NCBI GenBank assembly: GCA_012838755.1
Contig: DUOQ01000212.1
Span: 1 to 35,282, forward strand
Direction of reading: 5' to 3'
Length of the DNA: 35,282 nucleotides
Origin: Propionibacterium sp.
GTDB taxonomy: Bacteria; Actinomycetota; Actinomycetes; Propionibacteriales; Propionibacteriaceae
A model generated the notes under the pieces. It had not been told where the DNA came from. It made no database searches and saw nothing but the letters and a program-made list of their open reading frames with translations. Below are positions 34,331 through 35,282 of this stretch, one piece after another; position 1 is the stretch's first letter; each line of letters begins with the position of its first letter. The position numbers and the translations under genes are program-made.

Positions 34331-34822
34331 TCAGCGGGCGATCGGTGCGAACAGCGCGCCGGTGGCCCGCGCCAGGTCCGCGGGGGCCAGGCCGAGTTGC
34401 AGACCGCGCTTGCCGCCGGAGACGTACACCACGGGCAGGGCCTCGGCCGACGCGTCGATGACGGTCGGCAGGGGATTGCGCTGGCCCAGCGGGGACAGGC
34501 CCCCGAGCACGTAGCCCGAGGAACGCTCGGCCGCCCGGGGATCGGCGAGCTCGGCCTTCTTGGCGCCCAGCGCGGCGGCGATGGCCTTGAGGTCGAGGCG
34601 TCCGGAGACCGGGACCACCCCCACCGCCAGCTGCCGCGGGCCGGTGCTGACCACCAGCGTCTTGAAGATGGTCGTGGGGTCGATGCCGGTCTCGCGTGCG
34701 GCCTCGGCGCCGAAGTCGGTGGCCTCGTCGTGGTGGGTGTACTCGACCGGCTCGAACGCGATGCCGGCCGTGGTGAGGGCGTCGGCGGCGGGCGTCCCGC
34801 CGGTGCTGCGCCGGCGGGCCAT
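34331..34822 (-). CDS. ybaK: YbaK/EbsC-type Cys-tRNA(Pro) deacylase
   Basis: A 163-residue YbaK-superfamily protein that removes Cys (or another wrong amino acid) from tRNA(Pro), keeping translation accurate. Visible are the N-terminal region with THHDEATDFGAEAARE, the catalytic lysine in IFKTLVV (~55), VVPVSGRLDLKAIA, and GYVLGGLSPLG, followed by VYVSGGKRGLQLGL. Relatives have Cys-tRNA(Pro) deacylase activity, but members can differ in substrate. Its ATG overlaps the stop of the upstream DUF554 gene by one base (TGATG). Confidence 0.88.
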   Translation of the reverse strand: MARRRSTGGTPAADALTTAGIAFEPVEYTHHDEATDFGAEAARETGIDPTTIFKTLVVSTGPRQLAVGVVPVSGRLDLKAIAAALGAKKAELADPRAAERSSGYVLGGLSPLGQRNPLPTVIDASAEALPVVYVSGGKRGLQLGLAPADLARATGALFAPIAR

Positions 34823-35282
34823 CACTGCAGCCCCGCGACGACCGCGACCAGGATCGGCGCGAAGACCAGCGCCGGCAGCAGGTCGCCAACGGGGATGTTC
34901 TTCAGCTTGAGCAACCGGATGCCCAAGGCGATCAGCATGACCCCTCCGGTCGCGGTGAGCGCGTCGATCTGGGCCATCGAGAACAGGTCGCCGAGCAGGA
35001 ACGCAGCCAGGGTCAGGCTGCCCTGCAGGATCCCGACGGCCACCGCAGAGAACAGCACGCCCCAGCCCAGCGTGCTCGCGAACGCGATCGCGGCGAAGCC
35101 GTCGAGCACCGACTTGACCAGCAACTGGTCCGCGCCGCGGCCCAGGCCGTCGGACAGCGAGCCAAGGATCGTGAGCGGCCCGATGCAGAACAGCAGCGTG
35201 GGCGTCACGATCGCGTCGACGAAGGTGCCGGCGTCCCCGGTCGCGGCGAAGCGCTGGCGCAGCCAGGCCGCCCCCCACTCGA
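34822..35282 (-). CDS. DUF554 membrane protein, partial (5' end outside window)
   Basis: The last ~153 codons of an integral membrane protein of the DUF554 (YdfK) family. The frame is open to the right window edge, so the start is not visible and an internal GTG at 35208 should not be taken as the start. LLFCIGPLTILGSLSDG, LLVKSVLDGFAAIAFASTLG, GVLFSAVAV and QGSLTLAAF are typical, with at least four or five membrane helices. The function is unknown. It is coupled to the YbaK gene by overlapping stop and start. Confidence 0.85.
   Translation of the reverse strand, partial: EWGAAWLRQRFAATGDAGTFVDAIVTPTLLFCIGPLTILGSLSDGLGRGADQLLVKSVLDGFAAIAFASTLGWGVLFSAVAVGILQGSLTLAAFLLGDLFSMAQIDALTATGGVMLIALGIRLLKLKNIPVGDLLPALVFAPILVAVVAGLQ

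Noticed and set aside
35208-35208. GTG at 35208 as the start of the DUF554 gene
   Set aside because: The upstream frame to the window edge continues with family-like sequence, so the gene is cut by the window.

Overview
This is a very GC-rich chromosomal window from an actinobacterium. The evidence is the run order cysteine desulfurase–mnmA–metE-like–ligA–ACT protein–gatCAB (much of which is also clustered in Mycobacterium), the hisI–trpE–Trp-associated membrane protein–HGxxPAAW–trpC–trpB–trpA–lgt cluster, an Lgt of actinobacterial type, a TIGR03085 protein, an FprA-type reductase, and many start codons lying 6-7 nt behind a -10 hexamer, which is the layout of leaderless transcripts. A Propionibacteriaceae-like organism is a guess only. 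I see no rRNA, tRNA, CRISPR array, insertion sequence or prophage gene. Nearly all the window is core, vertically inherited material.

Layout. 1-4465 (+): the 3' end of a cysteine desulfurase, mnmA (tRNA 2-thiolation), a short cobalamin-independent methionine synthase-like protein, and ligA. 4462-6555: an emfourin-like protein (-), a stand-alone NIL-domain ORF (-) preceded by a 25-codon leader with four cysteine codons (-), a 68-residue membrane protein (+), and an ACT-domain protein (-). 6659-11963 (+): OsmC-like protein, gatC-gatA-gatB (tRNA-dependent Asn/Gln amidation), a VanZ-like membrane protein and a PfkB-family sugar kinase. 12009-13580 (-): an XRE regulator with a cysteine-rich tail, a doubtful small ORF and a TIGR03085 protein. 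13620-20033 (+): hisI-trpE-membrane protein-HGxxPAAW-trpC-trpB-trpA-lgt, tightly packed with overlapping or almost touching genes. 20417-27770 (+): gltB-gltD (glutamate synthase) behind a GlnR-like box, then fprA. 27780-28715 (-): arginase. 28809-34327 (+): dnaE, a DUF2567-like membrane protein and a CYTH-CHAD protein. 34331-35282 (-): YbaK/EbsC-type deacylase and a partial DUF554 protein.

The genes form several metabolic groups: sulfur transfer and methionine (cysteine desulfurase, MnmA, MetE-like, NIL protein), translation fidelity (GatCAB, MnmA, YbaK), nitrogen assimilation (GltBD, arginase), and histidine/tryptophan synthesis.

The most interesting part is 5253-5641 on the minus strand. 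A leaderless-type promoter drives a 25-codon ORF ending in Cys-Cys-Pro-Cys-Cys-Arg-Ala. All four cysteines use TGT, although the genome mostly uses TGC. Its stop codon lies in an arm of a perfect 7-bp inverted repeat, and a NIL-domain ORF with a good ribosome binding site follows. This resembles the cysteine-responsive polycysteine leader ORFs described in mycobacteria, here in front of a gene type that I do not know to be a described target. Other regulatory signals are -10 elements that share their TAG with the upstream gene's stop codon, an inverted repeat over the -10 of the XRE gene, perfect hairpins at 7090-7112 and 12688-12722, and a GlnR-like box before gltB. No wholly new multi-gene defence or mobile system is visible.
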